Assembly: GCA_900556585.1 (NCBI GenBank)
Contig: USPD01000003.1
Location: 1 to 64,000 of the forward strand
Origin: an uncultured Eggerthella sp.
Lineage (GTDB): Bacteria > Actinomycetota > Coriobacteriia > Coriobacteriales > Eggerthellaceae
Direction of reading: 5' to 3'
Length of the DNA: 64,000 bases
Positions 8,848-17,590 of the stretch are shown in pieces. How positions within the stretch are numbered: position 1 is the stretch's first letter; every line of letters starts with the position of its first letter. A model generated the notes under the pieces. That model worked only from the letters and a program-made list of their open reading frames with translations. It made no database searches and was not told where the DNA came from. The position numbers and the translations under genes are program-made.

Positions 8848-9837
8848 GTGGCGGAAGAATTTACCGAACGTCAAGAAGGAAGAGTAGTAAAGCTTGATAG
8901 AGGCTTTCCTCTTGTTCGGCTTGATTCTGGTGAAGAGGTTCGCTGCGAACATGCTATTTCTTTAGTAAAGGGAAGCGAATATCGCGCTGTTATTGGGGAC
9001 TTTGTTGTTGTTGCGCTACCTGAAGGACACGACAAGGGAATCATCGAAGAAACGCTTCCACGCACGTCGTCGTTTGTGCGAAAGGATCCCACTGAACGAG
9101 CGCTCCCCCAAACTCTCGCTGCTAATTTTGATTTAGTGCTTGTTGCTCAGCCAATAGAGGAAGTAAATGTGCGTCGCCTTGAGCGTGAGTTAGTGCTTGC
9201 GCATGAAACGGGTGTTCAGGTTGTGGTGGTGCTTACCAAGGCAGACTTAGCCGCTTCACGCGAAGAGGTGGAAGCAGTGCGTTCGCGTATCGACGGTTTT
9301 ATTGGCGATGATATGGTTCTTGTGGTTTCGGAAAAAGATCCCCAAAGTGTAAAGGTACTGGCGGATTTAATTGCCGATGGAAACAAAATGGCAGTGTTGC
9401 TGGGTCGTTCTGGTGTAGGAAAATCCAGTTTGGTGAATATGCTGGTAGGTAAAGAAGTTCAAGATACTACACCTGTGCGCCAAGATGGAAAAGGGCGACA
9501 CACCACTGTTTCACGTGAAATTATTGAGCTTCCAACCGGTGGCAGTGTAATAGATATGCCGGGTGTACGTGGCTTAGGGCTATGGGATGCCGATGAAGGT
9601 ATTGGAGCAACGTTTTCCGATATTGAGCAGCTGGCAGAATCCTGTCGTTTCCGCGATTGTACTCATACTAATGAACCAGGGTGTGCAGTTAAGCAAGCGG
9701 TTGAAGAAGGAACCTTGTCCGCTGATAGGTTGGAATCATATATTCGCTTGCGTGAAGAAAGCCAGCAAGTAAAAGAGCGACGGGAAGAAGCGCAACGTAT
9801 TCGCACCCGCCGAGGGCATCCCCGTCGCCGACGTTAG
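8848..9837 (+). CDS. rsgA: Ribosome small-subunit biogenesis GTPase RsgA
   Basis: Circularly permuted GTPase that binds the 30S subunit and helps late maturation. The order is N-terminal OB-fold (1-80), G4 motif TKAD at about 130-133, G1 P-loop GRSGVGKSS at 186-194, G3 DMPGVR, then the C-terminal zinc domain with CRFRDCTHTNEPGC. An Arg-rich tail (RTRRGHPRRRR) may contact rRNA. Start is GTG 8848, 2 nt after the previous stop. Length (329 aa) is usual for the family. Confidence 0.96.
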   Translation: MAEEFTERQEGRVVKLDRGFPLVRLDSGEEVRCEHAISLVKGSEYRAVIGDFVVVALPEGHDKGIIEETLPRTSSFVRKDPTERALPQTLAANFDLVLVAQPIEEVNVRRLERELVLAHETGVQVVVVLTKADLAASREEVEAVRSRIDGFIGDDMVLVVSEKDPQSVKVLADLIADGNKMAVLLGRSGVGKSSLVNMLVGKEVQDTTPVRQDGKGRHTTVSREIIELPTGGSVIDMPGVRGLGLWDADEGIGATFSDIEQLAESCRFRDCTHTNEPGCAVKQAVEEGTLSADRLESYIRLREESQQVKERREEAQRIRTRRGHPRRRR

Positions 9838-10170
9838 GGCGCGCCGGGTTCTTGATGGTTTGTCTGTCGTTTGGATGATGATGTATCGTCTGGCACTTGA
9901 TGATCATGCCAAATAACCCCATTTGGCACAGTGAGCTCAAAACGATCTCAAATGCCCCCAAAATGCATTATTTGACAAGGAGGGAAAATCAGGAATTTAT
10001 GCTATGCCCCTGCCCCTGCCCCTGCTTAAAACTTTTGATTTAACATGGGGATTCTTCAGTGTTCGTAACGAGGGTTATCGTTGGGGTACAATGTGTCACG
10101 GAAAAGTACTCATGCCTTGCTTAGAATCCAAGGTTTATATCAATCGGTAAATGAACGTTGAGGGGATGCT
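9838..10170. other. Gene-free stretch with short repeats
   Basis: 333 nt without a credible gene. It holds a perfect 8-bp inverted repeat (TGCCAAAT 9907-9914 / ATTTGGCA 9921-9928) and a direct triplication of TGCCCC at 10005-10022. A TACAAT box at 10087-10092 could be the -10 element for the following glycosyltransferase gene, though no good -35 accompanies it. No terminator with a T tract is visible after rsgA. Confidence 0.4.
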
Positions 10171-11505
10171 ATGAATCCTGCAGTAATAATTCCCGCATTT
10201 TACACCACACCTATGCGCGGACGCGGTAAGCCATCCAGCTTATATGATCATCCCACGCCAATTAATACAAAGGGGACACTCGAGCGCTGCCTTACTTCCT
10301 TGCAGAAAGTAAAGGGACTTGGGCAGATTATTATTCCTGTGGCGGTAGAAGGCGGCGTAGAAAAAGAAGCTGCTGCAAAGGTGAAAGCTATCACTGATAA
10401 ATTTCCTCAGATGCACATCCTGATCATTGCACAGGAAGAAGAAAGCATTATTCACCAACGCCTAGAGCAGCTTGGTTTTGGTGATCTGCGTAATTGTATT
10501 GGCCTGACAGGGTATTCTGCAATTCGTAATATCGGTTTAGTGGTTGCTCAGGTTCTAGGTTTTGATTCTGTCGTGTTCTTGGATGACGACGAAGTCATTG
10601 ATGACGAAGAATTCCTTGAAAAAGCAATGTATGGTCTTGGGAAGCTCACTAAGAAGGGCATTCCTATTTTGGCTAAGTCGGGCTTCTATTTTAATGACGA
10701 AGGCGCCTACTACTCGAAAACCCAAAATCGTTGGTATAACCATTTTTGGCAGCAGGGTAGAGCGTTCAATAACTGGATAACAAAAGCTATGGCGGGTCCT
10801 CGATTGTCTCGTTCGAACCACGTTTGTGGTGGCTGCTTGGCCTTGCATCGTGAAACCTATCGTCGTGTAAGCTTCGACCCATGGATCATGCGCGGCGAAG
10901 ACATGGACTATCTGCTGAGCTTGCGTATGTATGGATCGGATATTTGGTTTGATAATCAGTGGTCGCTTACTCATTTGCCTCCAAAGGATCGCAATGAAGG
11001 TCATCGTTTCTACCGTGACATCTTCCGCTGGATTTATGAGTATTCGAAAATCGAATTTAGCCGTGCACAAATCGACTTGCTTCAAATCAAGCCTTCATCG
11101 TTGATGCCCTATCCTGGTCCATTTTTGGAGCCAGGCATTACCAAGCGCATTAAGCGTACAGCGTTCTTGCGATCACTTGTTCGTCCCGATAAAAAGGCCT
11201 ATCGAGAAGGCGCTCATGCTGCCACTCGCGAAGCTACTGAGTACGCACAAGTTAATTGTATGAAATATTTTGAGTTCCAATACACTTGGGGCGATATCAT
11301 GATGCGTATGGAAAGTGACGCAGGTCTCCGTCAGGCTTTAGTTCATGCTGCTATGGCTCGTCAGGCTGGTGAAGACCTTGTTATTGCTGCGGCATCTTCC
11401 GTTGATATGAATCAAACAATGCAGGAAGAAAATGAGGTCGCAACGGTCAACCTTGATCCTGGTATGACCAGCGAAATTCATTTGAATTTGAGTGATGAAG
11501 AATAG
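10171..11505 (+). CDS. GT-A-fold glycosyltransferase (family 2-like)
   Basis: Predicted cytosolic glycosyltransferase of 444 residues. Evidence is the nucleotide-sugar-binding first half (VIIPAFYTTP, IIIPVAVEGG), the metal-binding triple Asp of VFLDDDEV at 138-140, and a GEDMDYLLSL segment at about 242 that resembles the catalytic-base region of family 2 and related enzymes. The last 100 residues are helical, with an acidic end, and have no assigned role. Acceptor and donor cannot be told from sequence. It stands 15 nt before a TSUP transporter gene, so the two may be co-expressed. Confidence 0.75.
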   Translation: MNPAVIIPAFYTTPMRGRGKPSSLYDHPTPINTKGTLERCLTSLQKVKGLGQIIIPVAVEGGVEKEAAAKVKAITDKFPQMHILIIAQEEESIIHQRLEQLGFGDLRNCIGLTGYSAIRNIGLVVAQVLGFDSVVFLDDDEVIDDEEFLEKAMYGLGKLTKKGIPILAKSGFYFNDEGAYYSKTQNRWYNHFWQQGRAFNNWITKAMAGPRLSRSNHVCGGCLALHRETYRRVSFDPWIMRGEDMDYLLSLRMYGSDIWFDNQWSLTHLPPKDRNEGHRFYRDIFRWIYEYSKIEFSRAQIDLLQIKPSSLMPYPGPFLEPGITKRIKRTAFLRSLVRPDKKAYREGAHAATREATEYAQVNCMKYFEFQYTWGDIMMRMESDAGLRQALVHAAMARQAGEDLVIAAASSVDMNQTMQEENEVATVNLDPGMTSEIHLNLSDEE

Positions 11506-11520
11506 CGTGGCACGGAGCCG

Positions 11521-12486
11521 ATGGAAACATTTATCATAGCTGCAATTATTGGTTTGGTTATTGGTATTTTTTCGGGACTGTTGGGCATCGGTGGCGGTAC
11601 CTTAATGGTCCCAATTTTTCGCCTTGGATTTGGCATGAGCGCAATTGCTTCAACGGCAACATCGCTTTTTACTATCATTCCTACTTCGCTGGTAGGATTT
11701 GTAACTCACATTAAGAATAAAACTTGCATTCCTCAGGTTGGTTTGTTGTGCGGCATAGGTGGTGCCTGCACCAGTCCTGTAGGGGTGTATCTTGCTTCCA
11801 TTTCGCCTTCGTGGGCAGTTATGTTGGCTGCTGCTCTTATTATTGGATATTCATCGGTATCCATGTTTCGTAAGGCAATTCGTATGCCGAAAATTCCTCC
11901 GCAAGGAAAATCGGCTGTCACGGGTAAGGATCGTGAAAAGGAAGCCGAAAAAGCAGCAGCTGCTGCTGAGGCAATGTCGAGCGTTGAGCCTGCTGTAGCT
12001 GGGGGCCCAGAGAACACTACTGCCGACAACCCAGCAAACGCGTCTGCAACAAATCCAAAACAATCGGTAGCGGAAACAGACAAAAAGCCAAATGCCTTTA
12101 AACTGAATCCTAAGAGAGTACTTACCTGTTTAGCCATTGGTTTGTGCGCTGGGCTGGCTTCAGGATATGTTGGTGTTGGCGGCGGATTTATTATGGTGCC
12201 TCTGTTTATTTCAGTTTTAGGCATCATGATGCGTCAAGCTTCAGGTACATCGTTGGTTTCGGTAACTATTCTTGCAATTCCTGCTGTTGTTGAGCAGGGA
12301 TTATTGGGCAATATTGACTATGTTGCAGGTATTGCAATGGCTGTTGGTAGTATTCCGGGAGCAGTTATCGGTGCGAACCTAATTCGCAAAGTGCCTGAGC
12401 GCAAATTGCGTTTCATTTTTGGTTCATTTCTCTTGCTTTCGGCAGTGGTTTTGTTGCTTAATGAACTTTTACCGCTGTTTGCATAA
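11521..12486 (+). CDS. TSUP-family (TauE/SafE) membrane transporter
   Basis: 321-residue polytopic membrane protein with the two internally related halves of the sulfite-exporter TauE/SafE family: IGLVIGIFSGLLGIGGG in the first and AIGLCAGLASGYVGVGGG in the second. These carriers export or import small sulfur- or carbon-containing anions. The halves are separated by an unusually long, Ala/Glu/Lys-rich and probably disordered cytosolic loop (about residues 121-199). The substrate is unknown. The gene is followed 14 nt later by a sensor kinase gene, which could sense the transported compound (inference). Confidence 0.88.
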   Translation: METFIIAAIIGLVIGIFSGLLGIGGGTLMVPIFRLGFGMSAIASTATSLFTIIPTSLVGFVTHIKNKTCIPQVGLLCGIGGACTSPVGVYLASISPSWAVMLAAALIIGYSSVSMFRKAIRMPKIPPQGKSAVTGKDREKEAEKAAAAAEAMSSVEPAVAGGPENTTADNPANASATNPKQSVAETDKKPNAFKLNPKRVLTCLAIGLCAGLASGYVGVGGGFIMVPLFISVLGIMMRQASGTSLVSVTILAIPAVVEQGLLGNIDYVAGIAMAVGSIPGAVIGANLIRKVPERKLRFIFGSFLLLSAVVLLLNELLPLFA

Positions 12487-12500
12487 AAAAGGAAACCACT

Positions 12501-13787
12501 ATGTTTCGTCATAATTTGTATATCTTTTTGGAGATTCTCTTCTTGTGCCTTGCTCTTATATGTGGCTGCATTTTGGGCTGGGCTATGTTTGGCGGCGAAA
12601 ATAACTACACGGTGTTAGTTGTTTCGGGCGCATTATTTACTGTTTTTTTGCTTATTACTATTGCGCTGATGCTTGATCCTGATCGCATTCGTGCAAGTCA
12701 ATCCGATTCGGTGCTCCATTTAGCAAGCGATACTTTGGCTGCTATGCAGGGCGGCTTTAATGAAGAAAGTGCACAGCGCGTATGTGAAGTATTACTTCCC
12801 GCTATTTCTGCTTCAGCTGTAGCAATTACCGACCGTGAAGTGGTTCTTGGTTATCATGGTGCAGGAGCAGAAGAGTTGGGCAAAGCGGGCACCAATATTC
12901 ATACCGAAGGCACTAAGCGCACTATTCAGGATGGCCAAACGCGCGTATTTAAAACACAAGCAGAAGCGGGCTTTCCGGTTCATGTTCGCAATGTGCAAGC
13001 GGGTATCATTGTTCCTCTTAAAGTGGGCAAAACTATTCAAGGTACGTTGAAGTTCTACTACCCAAAGCCTTCACGTATTAATGAAACTCAAATTTCTATT
13101 GCTGAAGGTTTTGGTCAGTTGTTATCAACCCAAATTGCTGCAATGGAGCTAGAGGAGCAAAAGAAACTGGCTACCAGCATGGAACTTAAAGCTTTGCAAA
13201 GCCAGATTAATCCTCACTTCTTATTCAACATCATTAATACCATGGCTTCATTGGTTCGCACCGATCCAAACAAGGCTCGTGTAATGTTGCGTGAGTTTGC
13301 GGTGTTTTATCGTCAAACACTTGAAAACAGTTCAGATCTTATTCCGCTGTCTCGTGAAATTGAACAAACGGTTCGCTATCTTTCTTTGGAACAGGCTCGT
13401 TTCGGAGAAGACAGACTGGCAGTTGAGGTGGATGTAGAAGACGATATTCGTGCCATGCTCGTTCCTGCTTTTATGGTGCAGCCTCTTGTTGAGAATTCCG
13501 TTAAGCATGCAATGCCGGCTGAGGGCAAACTTACTATCCGAATTGCTGGCGAAATGGATAATGATGATGTATATCTGCATGTTTCCGATGATGGCATTGG
13601 AATGAGTGAAGAAGCGGTACGTACTATTATGAATCCAAAATCTCAAACGGGACTAGGTATTGCGGTTAAAAACGTTAACGATCGTCTTCGTGGTTATTAT
13701 GGCGAAGAAGCTTACATGAACATCGAAAGTGAACTAGGTAAGGGAACCGAAGTCACCCTGTTTCTGTATGATTGTGCGCACGTATAA
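12501..13787 (+). CDS. LytS/YehU-type sensor histidine kinase
   Basis: 428 residues. Two membrane helices (about 7-28 and 33-55) are followed by a GAF-like sensor domain (about 75-215) and a His_kinase (PF06580-type) module whose phospho-acceptor is His239 in SQINPHFLFNIINT. The ATPase domain carries NSVKHA and DDGIGM and ends near residue 425. It should phosphorylate the LytTR response regulator encoded 324 nt downstream. Start ATG 12501 follows AAAGGAAA at suitable distance. The last codons already belong to the tandem repeat at 13773. Confidence 0.93.
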   Translation: MFRHNLYIFLEILFLCLALICGCILGWAMFGGENNYTVLVVSGALFTVFLLITIALMLDPDRIRASQSDSVLHLASDTLAAMQGGFNEESAQRVCEVLLPAISASAVAITDREVVLGYHGAGAEELGKAGTNIHTEGTKRTIQDGQTRVFKTQAEAGFPVHVRNVQAGIIVPLKVGKTIQGTLKFYYPKPSRINETQISIAEGFGQLLSTQIAAMELEEQKKLATSMELKALQSQINPHFLFNIINTMASLVRTDPNKARVMLREFAVFYRQTLENSSDLIPLSREIEQTVRYLSLEQARFGEDRLAVEVDVEDDIRAMLVPAFMVQPLVENSVKHAMPAEGKLTIRIAGEMDNDDVYLHVSDDGIGMSEEAVRTIMNPKSQTGLGIAVKNVNDRLRGYYGEEAYMNIESELGKGTEVTLFLYDCAHV

Positions 13788-13945
13788 ATCTTCTGTACAC
13801 GCGTATCTTTCGCGCGCACGCGTAAACTTTTGTGCGTGAACATTTTCTGCGCGTGCGTGTAAACCCTTCCCGCACGCTGCAACTTTCTGTACGCATGTAA
13901 AAATCTTCCATGTACGTGCAACTTTCTGTGCACGTGTAACCTTTG
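13773..13945 (+). repeat. Degenerate tandem repeat rich in alternating purine-pyrimidine
   Basis: Nine head-to-tail copies, 17-22 nt each, match the consensus TGTRCGYGTAAACTTTC. Copies start at about 13773, 13794, 13812, 13831, 13848, 13870, 13888, 13910 and 13927; the first overlaps the kinase stop codon. The 5' half of each unit is alternating purine-pyrimidine (e.g. GCGCGCACGCGT), a composition that favours Z-DNA under supercoiling. The array lies between a kinase and its response-regulator gene. Confidence 0.75.
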
Positions 13946-14027
13946 AGGGCGGGTGTTAGTCCTAGCCGCTTAAAGTGATTAACAAACCCTTTATTTATGT
14001 AACAAATCAGAGTTTAGATATCTTGTT

Positions 14028-14077
14028 TATAATCTTGATCCTTTACATGTGCTTATAGTAAAGAGATGGTCTATAAT
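14028..14077 (+). promoter_or_regulatory. Candidate -10 boxes for the LytTR regulator gene
   Basis: Two TATAAT hexamers (14028-14033 and 14072-14077) lie upstream of the regulator gene in AT-rich DNA. Neither has a strong -35 at the usual distance. They suggest that the regulator has its own promoter despite following the kinase gene. Confidence 0.35.
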
Positions 14078-14111
14078 ATCGACTGATTCTTAAAATTGAG
14101 ACTAGGAGGCT

Positions 14112-14828
14112 ATGTTGCTGAAGGCGATCATTGTTGACGACGAAGCACCTGCGCGTTCCGAATTGCGTTTTTTGTTGGGTGAACTTAATCAAACTGAAAT
14201 TGTGGCAGAAGCCGCTAGCGTTCGCGAAGCTATTGAGAAGCTTAAAGAATATCCTTGCGACGTCATGTTTTTAGACATCAACATGCCTGAAGCCACTGGT
14301 ATTCAGTTGGCAGAGGCTCTTCAGCATTTAAAGTATCCTCCTGCAGTAGTATTTGTTACCGCCTATAGTGAATTTGCTCTTGACGCATTCAAAGTGAACG
14401 CCATTGATTATTTGGTAAAGCCTGTTGAAACAGAGCGTTTGGCTCAGGCGCTTGCTCGTGTTCGTGAACATGTTGTTTTGCATGCAAAAGCACAGAAGGC
14501 GGAACGCATTCCTGTAGAAAAGGGCGGAAAGAAGATTCTCATCAATATTGATGATATTCGTTATGTTATGGCTCGTGATGACTATGCCTATCTGCAAACT
14601 GGTACGGACCGCTTCTTCTCTACGGTAAGCCTGGCCCACCTAGAAAAGACCCTTGATGGTCATGGTTTCTTCCGTGTTCATCGTGGTTATTTGGCTAATC
14701 TTGCTTTGGTTAAGGAAGTTGAACCGCAGTCTGGTGGCACGCTGTTGCTCACGCTTGATGGCGTAGAAGAAAAGATCCCCGTTTCTCGCCGTCGTGTTTC
14801 TTCGCTGAAGAAGGCACTCGGTCTTTAA
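14112..14828 (+). CDS. LytTR-family response regulator
   Basis: 238-residue regulator with a receiver domain (1-120; phospho-acceptor Asp55 in VMFLDINMPEATG, conserved Lys in LVKPVE) and a C-terminal LytTR DNA-binding domain (about 135-236; KKILINIDDIRYVMA and FFRVHRGYLANL). It is the likely partner of the LytS-type kinase upstream. RBS AGGAGG lies 5 nt before ATG 14112. Such pairs respond to envelope or metabolite signals; the neighbouring TSUP transporter gene is a candidate target (inference). Confidence 0.94.
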   Translation: MLLKAIIVDDEAPARSELRFLLGELNQTEIVAEAASVREAIEKLKEYPCDVMFLDINMPEATGIQLAEALQHLKYPPAVVFVTAYSEFALDAFKVNAIDYLVKPVETERLAQALARVREHVVLHAKAQKAERIPVEKGGKKILINIDDIRYVMARDDYAYLQTGTDRFFSTVSLAHLEKTLDGHGFFRVHRGYLANLALVKEVEPQSGGTLLLTLDGVEEKIPVSRRRVSSLKKALGL

Positions 14829-14868
14829 AGCGTCGGTTTATAGCTAAAACATCAAGCTTTATACGATT

Positions 14869-14915
14869 AAACGTAAAAAGGGTGGCAACTTTCAAAAGTT
14901 GCCACCCTTACGTTT
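14869..14915. terminator. Bidirectional terminator
   Basis: A perfect 14-bp stem (14878-14891 with 14896-14909, loop TCAA) is extended by AAACGT/ACGTTT after a 3-nt bulge. It has T-rich DNA on both outer sides and lies between convergent genes, so it should stop transcription from both. Confidence 0.9.
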
Positions 14916-14960
14916 TGGCTATAAGCTCACTTCCCTTTAATTCACGTTTTATGCGAAAGA

Positions 14961-16466
14961 CTATGCGAAAGCGTTACCAATGGCTCCTTCGATAGGGGTG
15001 AATACGCGAATCAAGGTGCGATTGTTATCGGAATTAGTATCGTCAATTACTTGGGTAAGTCCCACAAATGATGAACAGCTGCCTGAAGATACAAGTTGTT
15101 CCCCGTAGGTATCGGCGCCACTTACGATATCAATAGCAAAATAGCTTTTACTTGCGAAATGAACCCCGCTTAATGAGGTGGTTGATTTTACAATGAACCA
15201 ATTTCCGCACCAACAAGGTGAAGTGATAGGGGTTCTACTGAAACGAAACCATGATAAGTTGTCGTAATTGTTAGCCTGTACGGCAGAACGAGGTGTATAG
15301 GTTCCTAGGTTTGCAATACCTCCGCCGTAGTTATAAATACTGGTGAAGCCAAACGAAAAACCACTGGATCCATAACCTACAACATCGGGCGTCATGGATG
15401 ATGGCAGCGTCATTTGATCAACGGCTTGTAATGAATCAGCTGATATCTTAGTGAGCTGATAATGTACTGAAGTTGAGTCAGCACGAGGGGTGATAACTAC
15501 TCCATCGGTTGCTGCGGTGAGACGTGTCGCAAATGAGCGCTTTGATGAATAAACAGTTTGCACATCGGTAGATCCAAACGAAACCGCCTTGAGTACTGCT
15601 GGCTCGCTGGAAGCTTCGCCTGATGAATTGGGGCTCATTTGCCAAAAAGCGGTGTTGCTAATAGCCGCCAACGAAGGCATAAGCCAGTTACTATCGCCTT
15701 CGTCTACCTGTTGAATATTTGCTGCGCTTCCGTTGCTTAATGCCGCAGTGTATATGCGCCAACGTGACTGGTAAGGGTTTGATTCGGTCCAAATCAAACC
15801 GTTTTCGCTGCAGCGTACATCAAGAATTTCGAAACCTTCACTGGCCCCTTGTGCAGCATCTAGGACTGATGTTGTATTGCCGCTTGAAAGATAGAGTAAG
15901 CTTACCGTATTGAGGGGGCTTGCTGTTTCGGTAGGAATTAAACACGCTGCAACGCTGTCATTGTCTGCCCAAACAAGCGTTCCGTAGGGCAAGTTGTAGG
16001 ATCCCGTTAGTTGAACATAGTCGGTGTAATTTTCTATAAGGGTGTAGTCGCCTTGTTGTTCAACGGCGTTTTCGGGCACGTCGATGTAAGACACTTGATT
16101 GGATGAATCATTGTCAAGGGCGCTTGAAGCTAAAGAAATACCTCCGCCAATTGCCGCAATGCCACCTACTGCTGCAGCGCCAATAAGCAAGTTTCTGCGG
16201 GTAAGTAAAACCTCAGGAGTAATCTTTGAAGGCGTGGAACCTCCTACGTTGAGGGGGTTGGGTTGATACCCTGTTGCAGAAGGCTTTGACTTTTTAGGTT
16301 GAGGAGAAAAGCCCACTGAAGGCCCTGACGTTGAAAAGCCTCCTTTAACCACATTTGGCCTACTGGTTGAACGCGCAGTGCGCGACCTTGGAGCACGGCT
16401 TCTGTGAGAATTTCGTGGTGGATGGGGTGTTTTTCCTGGTATGTGTTGCCTGCGATTTGTTGGCAC
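14961..16466 (-). CDS. Exported protein with twin-arginine-like anchor and propeller-like extracellular domain
   Basis: 501 residues. The first 85 residues are basic, Pro/Ser-rich and probably disordered in the cytosol. They are followed by LLTRRNLLIGAAAVGGIAAIGGG, a segment with a twin-arginine-like motif and a hydrophobic helix (about 87-112). The remaining 390 residues are Ser/Thr/Asn-rich and beta-rich, with recurring W/Y-containing strands (VWADNDSVAACL, LIWTESNPY) that resemble a TolB/WD40-like propeller. No catalytic motif is recognised. It converges on the LytTR gene and diverges from the OmpR-type regulator gene. Confidence 0.65.
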   Translation of the reverse strand: MPTNRRQHIPGKTPHPPRNSHRSRAPRSRTARSTSRPNVVKGGFSTSGPSVGFSPQPKKSKPSATGYQPNPLNVGGSTPSKITPEVLLTRRNLLIGAAAVGGIAAIGGGISLASSALDNDSSNQVSYIDVPENAVEQQGDYTLIENYTDYVQLTGSYNLPYGTLVWADNDSVAACLIPTETASPLNTVSLLYLSSGNTTSVLDAAQGASEGFEILDVRCSENGLIWTESNPYQSRWRIYTAALSNGSAANIQQVDEGDSNWLMPSLAAISNTAFWQMSPNSSGEASSEPAVLKAVSFGSTDVQTVYSSKRSFATRLTAATDGVVITPRADSTSVHYQLTKISADSLQAVDQMTLPSSMTPDVVGYGSSGFSFGFTSIYNYGGGIANLGTYTPRSAVQANNYDNLSWFRFSRTPITSPCWCGNWFIVKSTTSLSGVHFASKSYFAIDIVSGADTYGEQLVSSGSCSSFVGLTQVIDDTNSDNNRTLIRVFTPIEGAIGNAFA

Positions 16467-16746
16467 AATAACTCCTGGTCAAAGGTATAATTATAAAAAC
16501 AGTAATACTATTGGCTTAAAGCTACATTGTGACAGTTGGGTTTCGTTTCGGGTAGTCAAAAGACCAATTGTTACAATAATTGCAAAATGAATATTACTCA
16601 TAGGGGTGCATAGTAGATACTCTATGTCTTTGTATACTATTGAATAAATTATGCGCCAGATACGCTATTTGCGTCTAACATCAAGACAAGAACGTAAAAA
16701 ATGCGTAGCATGGAAATAGTGTGTGGTGCCTAACGGGAGGTACGGT
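16467..16746. other. Divergent intergenic region
   Basis: 280 nt of AT-rich DNA between the minus-strand exported protein and the plus-strand response regulator, presumably carrying promoters for both. Imperfect palindromes such as CATAGTAGATACTCTATG (about 16608-16625) are present, but I cannot assign boxes with confidence. Confidence 0.35.
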
Positions 16747-17463
16747 ATGACTTCTACTAATGAAAATACTCGTCGCATTTTGCTTGTGGAAGACGAAAAG
16801 GCAATTCGCGATGCAGTAGCAGCTTATTTGGAGCGCGAAAACTATTGGGTTACTGCGGTAGGGGATGGTCAAGAAGCGCTTGACGAATTTGGGAAACACC
16901 ACTTTGATTTGGTGATTCTTGACCTAATGCTTCCACATGTTCCAGGTGAACGCGTATGCCGCGTGATTCGTGATAGTTCTAGTACGCCTATTATTATGCT
17001 TACCGCAAAAGGTGAAGTGGAAGATCGTATTATCGGCTTGGAACTTGGTGCGGATGATTATTTGATCAAGCCATTTAGTCCACGTGAGTTGGTTGCGCGT
17101 GTCCGTGCTCTTCTTCGCCGTGTTCATTCTGACGTTGAGCCTCAGCGTGAGGTAATGGAATTTGGTGAACTGACTATTGATATTTCTGGTCATAAGGTTT
17201 TGGTTAACGGTGAAGAGGTTGACCTTACTGCTAGCGAATTCAAGCTGCTTACCACTTTGTGCCGTTATCCAGGGCGTGTATATTCACGTATGGAATTAGT
17301 TGAAAAGGTTTTGGGCTACGATTTTGAAGGATATGAGCGTACTATTGATTCGCATGTAAAGAACTTACGCGCAAAGATTGGTGACAATCCTCGTAATCCT
17401 AAGTGGCTCCATACTGTTCATGGCGTAGGTTATCGTTTTGAAGATCCAACCAAACCAAACTAA
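16747..17463 (+). CDS. OmpR/PhoB-family response regulator (MtrA-like)
   Basis: 238-residue regulator with receiver domain (about 10-125; Asp59 in LVILDLMLPHVPG, Lys in YLIKPFSPREL) and a winged-helix DNA-binding domain (about 140-235; VDLTASEFKLLTTL, RTIDSHVKNLRAKIG). ATG 16747 is chosen because GGGAGG lies 6 nt upstream; a longer in-frame start at 16723 lacks a ribosome site. The kinase gene follows after 127 nt and a terminator-like hairpin. Its resemblance is to MtrA/PhoP regulators of Gram-positives that control envelope or phosphate genes; the signal here is unknown. Confidence 0.93.
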   Translation: MTSTNENTRRILLVEDEKAIRDAVAAYLERENYWVTAVGDGQEALDEFGKHHFDLVILDLMLPHVPGERVCRVIRDSSSTPIIMLTAKGEVEDRIIGLELGADDYLIKPFSPRELVARVRALLRRVHSDVEPQREVMEFGELTIDISGHKVLVNGEEVDLTASEFKLLTTLCRYPGRVYSRMELVEKVLGYDFEGYERTIDSHVKNLRAKIGDNPRNPKWLHTVHGVGYRFEDPTKPN

Positions 17464-17545
17464 TCTTATCTGAGCTATGTGTCGCAATGACAGATATTAT
17501 ACGCCGTAAATGCGATACAGTACCACATAGGTAGTACGTAGAATA

Positions 17546-17572
17546 AAAGCGTCCTGCTTTGCAGGGCGCTTT
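17546..17572 (+). terminator. Terminator-like hairpin between regulator and kinase genes
   Basis: AAAGCGTCCTGC and GCAGGGCGCTTT pair over 12 bp with one G-U and a TTT loop, followed by GTT. It sits 18 nt before the GTG start of the kinase, so it may attenuate kinase expression relative to the regulator. Confidence 0.6.
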
Positions 17573-17590
17573 GTTGATAAGGAGCATAGT

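Noticed and set aside
10555..11085. 176-codon minus-strand frame inside the glycosyltransferase gene
   Set aside because: Lies wholly antisense to a gene with conserved motifs and has no ribosome site or family resemblance.
13773..13945. CRISPR array
   Set aside because: Units are short, diverged and contiguous with no spacers of uniform length, and no cas genes are present.
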